Shown here: positions 7,000 to 7,453 of the stretch, piece by piece
How positions within the stretch are numbered: position 1 is the first letter of the stretch
How the letters are laid out: every line of letters begins with the position of its first letter
From: an uncultured Campylobacter sp.
GTDB taxonomy: Bacteria > Campylobacterota > Campylobacteria > Campylobacterales > Campylobacteraceae
Direction: 5' to 3'
Length of the DNA: 7,453 nt
Assembly: GCF_938030785.1 (NCBI RefSeq)
Contig: NZ_CALHIK010000186.1
Span: 1 to 7,453, forward strand
The notes under the pieces: model-generated
What the model saw: the letters and a program-made list of their open reading frames with translations, nothing else
Told to the model about the DNA's origin: nothing
Database searches by the model: none
Program-made: the position numbers and the translations under genes

Positions 7000-7453
7000 T
7001 TAAAAAAATTTTTGCCGCGGTTTTGCTCGCCTGCGTGATGGGGCTACTCATATCGTCCATGGATATAGCCGAATCCAAAATTTCCGTCCGACACGGCAAT
7101 AAGGATAAGCAGCCGCTGCAGATCGAATTTGGCAAATACCTATGCCTAGAGAGCGGCACGGTGATAAACGATCTGTACAACACCGCCCAGGCCATTATGC
7201 CAAACGGCGATACATATTTTTTCAACGACATCGCAAACGTCTTTATGTGGCTGATGCGGCAAAAAAACAAAGATGAGATCGTGGTGTGGGTTTATTCGCA
7301 AGACACCGAAAAATACATCATCGCCAAGGACGCTTGGTACTCGCGCGTCGAGATCACGCCGATGGGCTACGGCTTTGGCGCGTATGAGTTTCACAACTAC
7401 GGCAGGAGCGACTACTACTACGACGAGATCGTGCTGTGCGCCGCTCGCGGCGA
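6996..7453 (+). CDS. NosL-like protein lacking the CxxCxM site, 3' partial
   Basis: The frame opens with ATG at 6996 (ATGA overlap with the previous stop) and stays open to the window end, giving 152 codons so far. Residues about 5-21 are a hydrophobic export signal or anchor; C13 follows LLA, but hydrophobic residues continue past it, so a lipobox is doubtful. The body resembles NosL: FFNDIANVFMWL at 75-86 (compare the FDD..C..WL segment of NosL), a W98-V tract, then AKDAWYSRVEITPMGYG at 110-126, which matches the NosL 'A-x-Y/W-Y ... TPMGYG' block. Where NosL normally has CxxCxM there is only Y48-L-C50-L-E-S, so the second cysteine and the methionine are gone and C50 is alone. It may bind metal differently, or act as a partner or scaffold for the intact NosL-like protein at the other end of the operon. 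NosL-fold assignment is by motif resemblance, and the C-terminus is not visible. Confidence 0.75.
   Translation, partial: MIKKIFAAVLLACVMGLLISSMDIAESKISVRHGNKDKQPLQIEFGKYLCLESGTVINDLYNTAQAIMPNGDTYFFNDIANVFMWLMRQKNKDEIVVWVYSQDTEKYIIAKDAWYSRVEITPMGYGFGAYEFHNYGRSDYYYDEIVLCAARG

Noticed and set aside
7032..7034. C13 of the terminal NosL-like protein as a lipoprotein lipobox cysteine
   Set aside because: LLAC has Leu at -2, the hydrophobic run continues past the cysteine and the upstream core is short; a signal anchor or ordinary signal peptide fits as well.
6965..7270. Antisense reading frame of 101 codons opposite the terminal NosL-like gene
   Set aside because: It lies across a gene start with clear operonic overlap and NosL motifs, and has no recognisable domain; it is a shadow frame.
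1..7453. CRISPR arrays, tRNA/rRNA genes, insertion sequences, attachment sites
   Set aside because: The window is almost wholly coding, with no intergenic gap over 31 bases; the only tandem repeats are the diverged Sel1 coding units, and no transposase or integrase frame is present.

Overview
The window looks like a chromosomal segment of a Campylobacter-type epsilonproteobacterium (Campylobacterota). Three things point there: a fused ResB/CcsA-type cytochrome c synthase (CcsBA), a cysteine-paired Sel1/Hcp-like secreted protein, and A/T-rich words such as aaattt inside otherwise GC-moderate coding DNA. By eye the base composition is high for the genus, as in the oral species (C. gracilis, C. 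rectus, C. showae). The species assignment is inference. Every gene is on the + strand, gaps are tiny or negative, no terminator is visible, and both ends of the window cut genes.

Layout. Bases 1-2091 hold the C-terminal part of ccsBA, which attaches heme to c-type cytochromes in the periplasm. Ten bases later comes a TTG-started, exported Sel1-repeat protein with seven cysteine pairs (2102-2935). After 31 bases a tightly packed six-gene block begins: a two-domain NosL-like protein (2967-4091), a 62-residue single-membrane-segment protein (4088-4276), a MacB/FtsX-type ABC permease (4266-5375), its LolD/MacB-type ATPase (5372-6049), an eight-helix membrane protein with a CPYC motif (6046-6999), and a second NosL-like protein that runs off the end (6996 to beyond 7453). 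All five junctions inside this block overlap, four of them as ATGA.

How the genes may work together. NosL proteins are periplasmic Cu(I) chaperones known from nitrous oxide reductase maturation. Here NosL-like proteins bracket an FtsX/MacB-class transporter rather than the usual NosDFY transporter, and nosZ is not in the window. The polytopic protein appears to place all five of its non-helix cysteines on the periplasmic side, including the CPYC. The most economical reading is an envelope machine that handles copper, or thiols bound to copper, for assembly of a periplasmic or membrane metalloenzyme, next to the cytochrome c assembly gene. That reading is inference; the domain identities and the gene order are seen directly.

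The parts most worth attention are the NosL-ABC-CPYC block as a system, a heme-less cytochrome-c-like segment between the two NosL domains, the loss of the CxxCxM copper motif in the terminal NosL-like protein, and the small membrane protein wedged between chaperone and permease.
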